A stretch of DNA of 7,378 nt from Sphingobacteriaceae bacterium. GTDB taxonomy: Bacteria > Bacteroidota > Bacteroidia > B-17B0 > Aurantibacillaceae. The stretch covers positions 1 through 7,378 of the forward strand of contig JADJXI010000015.1 of the NCBI GenBank assembly GCA_016715905.1, given 5' to 3'. A program made the position numbers and the translations under genes. Position 1 is the first letter of the stretch, and each line of letters starts with the position of its first letter. Below are positions 6,601 through 7,378 of the stretch, one piece after another. The notes below the pieces were generated by a model. The model searched no databases and was not told the DNA's origin. It saw only the letters and a list, made by a program, of their open reading frames with translations.

Positions 6601-6801
6601 ACTTAACGTTAGAGCATACCCGACGTGCCGCTTCGGCATGTCACCGAGCCAAAGAGCTTTTGCCACTGCAAGTGCTGTGACTGAGTTGCTTCCAATCAAA
6701 CGAAGGCACAACACTTGCTTGGAGAACTAAGCCTCTCTCGGTGCAAGGAAGTGAGAACTTCCAACTCGACTCACTTCCGCAGTGGGTATGCTTTGTTAGA
6801 T
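6601..6801 (-). other. attC-like integron recombination site 3 (201 bp)
   Basis: The outer arms ACTTAAC (6601-6607) and GTTAGAT (6795-6801) fit the attC boxes. The inner arms AGCATACCC (6613-6621) and GGGTATGCT (6784-6792) pair perfectly over 9 bp although their sequence differs from sites 1 and 2. The central arms are also new in sequence but alike in layout: TGCCG/CGGCA (6626-6630 with 6634-6638), GCAAGTG/CACTTGC (6668-6674 with 6712-6718) and GGAAGTGAG/CTCACTTCC (6747-6755 with 6770-6778). Conserved folding with changed sequence is the hallmark of attC sites. The outer arms match each other less well than in site 2, as expected when each comes from a different cassette. On the minus strand the site follows the stop codon of the membrane-protein gene by 76 bp, the usual position of attC in a cassette. 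Confidence 0.75.
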
Positions 6802-7378
6802 GCCGTTTGCCTTTGGCTTTTTTATTGTAGTTCTTTAGGTAAATATAAAATAAAAAAATATTTTCAACCTTAAAATCCTATACTTCATTTTGTGTCTTAT
6901 CCGAAAAGCCATAAAATATGTAAATTAAAATTGCTGGAACAGCAGGGAAAATATAGTTTGCTCCTTCCCATTTTGAAAAATTAAACTCAACATTTTTCAA
7001 TTCTCCAAATGATATAAAAATAAGCGGTATTGTCAGAGAAAAAGCAAACCAAAATAACCAACTCGTGAAATCAGGCTTTACTTTTAACATAACAAAGAAA
7101 CCACCAATAGCTGAAACAATTCCTCCCAATACTATTAATGGTATTCGCAAATTTATTTCAGCACGTTCGAACAAATGAAAAGGCTGGTAAACTTCTGCTG
7201 CCGTATAGAAAATAATGTGTAATAACAAAGTTAGAACAAGACCAATAATTGCTAAACCAACTCCAAAATACTTGTTTCTCTTCCAAAGTAATACACCTAA
7301 TAATGGTGGAAGAATTATAAATATAATTCGTGATGTTGCTACTGCACTAACTAATAAACAGATGCCAATAAAATAAAT
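6608..7378 (-). mobile_element. integron cassette 3, partial, carrying a membrane-protein gene
   Basis: The cassette ends at the exchange point of site 3 (6607/6608) and runs off the right edge. It holds one minus-strand gene (6878-7378) followed by its attC site, the standard gene-then-attC plan. If the model is right, its other end outside the window should begin GTTAGATGCC, the complement of the site's own outer arm. Nothing else is seen between the gene's stop and the attC site except AT-rich DNA. Confidence 0.55.
6878..7378 (-). CDS. multi-pass membrane protein of unknown function, N-terminus beyond window
   Basis: The minus-strand frame is open from the right edge to the stop at 6878-6880, giving 166 visible residues. 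A TTG at 7226-7228 could serve as an internal start, but the frame continues upstream for 50 codons with the same hydrophobic character, so the true start is most likely outside. The visible part has about five hydrophobic segments: roughly 1-32 (one long or two short), 36-58, 77-97, 104-124 and 142-157. Basic loops lie at WKRNKY and MLKVKPDF, and a polar loop FGELKNVEFNFSKWEGANY sits before the last helix. It ends in a short charged tail, FSDKTQNEV. I recognise no catalytic motif or family. Small membrane proteins of unknown function are common integron cargo. Its position just before an attC site, in the inferred reading direction, suggests it is cassette cargo. Confidence 0.7.
   Translation of the reverse strand: MYFIGICLLVSAVATSRIIFIILPPLLGVLLWKRNKYFGVGLAIIGLVLTLLLHIIFYTAAEVYQPFHLFERAEINLRIPLIVLGGIVSAIGGFFVMLKVKPDFTSWLFWFAFSLTIPLIFISFGELKNVEFNFSKWEGANYIFPAVPAILIYIFYGFSDKTQNEV

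Larger units (their letters stand above)
4130..6607 (-). mobile_element. integron cassette 2, paralogue of cassette 1, interrupted by an IS66-family element (2478 bp)
   Basis: The cassette lies between the predicted exchange points of sites 2 and 3. Removing the insertion sequence and one 8-bp duplication leaves about 980 bp, homologous along its length with cassette 1. The right part (6206-6607) corresponds to about 3730-4129, and the left part (4275-4699) to about 3184-3725. The edges are nearly identical to those of cassette 1 (GTTAAGTGCCATTGCTGG at the right end on the minus strand), and a TATAAT-like box at 6536-6541 has the same 66-bp offset. No frame is shared with cassette 1, so this too looks non-coding. 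The pair appears to be a tandem duplication of a whole cassette with its own attC site, followed by transposon insertion in this copy. Confidence 0.62.

Noticed and set aside
6506..6730. 74-codon plus-strand frame into attC site 3
   Set aside because: It spans the cassette edge and the attC palindrome. No matching gene exists in cassette 1, whose edge is nearly identical.
3032..6801. CRISPR array or tRNA-like interpretation of the repeated palindromes
   Set aside because: Only three copies occur, spaced 1-2.5 kb apart, with no short uniform repeats and spacers. The folded arms do not form a tRNA cloverleaf with standard loops.
6803..6822. GCCTTTGGC followed by a T run as a terminator
   Set aside because: The stem is only three pairs with a three-base loop, and no plus-strand gene ends there. 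It is too weak to call.

Overview
The window is AT-rich, Gram-negative-looking DNA, roughly 30% G+C by eye. It appears to hold the distal end of a sedentary chromosomal integron (a cassette array with no integrase in view), next to an Hsp70-like ATPase gene. The organism cannot be named from this sequence. Low-GC lineages with chromosomal integrons, such as spirochaetes of the Treponema type or Bacteroidota, would fit, but this is inference. All convincing genes lie on the minus strand.

Left third (1-2572): a long open frame runs off the left edge. Its first 766 residues are visible and contain the nucleotide-binding motifs of an Hsp70/actin-fold ATPase, preceded by an N-terminal region of about 335 residues of no recognised type. 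Just upstream in the same direction is a 68-codon gene of unknown function with a higher G+C content. Positions 2573-3038 hold no gene.

Right two thirds (3032-7378): three long imperfect palindromes (3032-3190, 4123-4281, 6601-6801) have the organisation of integron attC recombination sites. Outer arms fit RYYYAAC/GTTRRRY, inner arms pair, and folded central arms are kept by compensatory changes between copies. They bound two paralogous cassettes (3039-4129 and 4130-6607) without an obvious gene, and a third cassette (from 6608) that carries a multi-pass membrane protein running off the right edge. Attached sites, paralogy and gene direction suggest that the array reads right to left. An integrase and attI would then be expected beyond the right edge, with position 3038 as the distal end.

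The second gene-less cassette was interrupted by a complete IS66-family element (4708-6197, 1490 bp) of the single-gene type. Its terminal inverted repeats, 8-bp target duplication and intact DDE transposase are all visible, and the uninterrupted paralogous cassette shows the empty site. The first cassette differs from the second mainly by a 102-bp hairpin-ended segment that looks like a small non-autonomous insertion. Both cassettes contain the same degenerate internal repeats, so they are structured but apparently non-coding DNA. They are the least explained part of the window.
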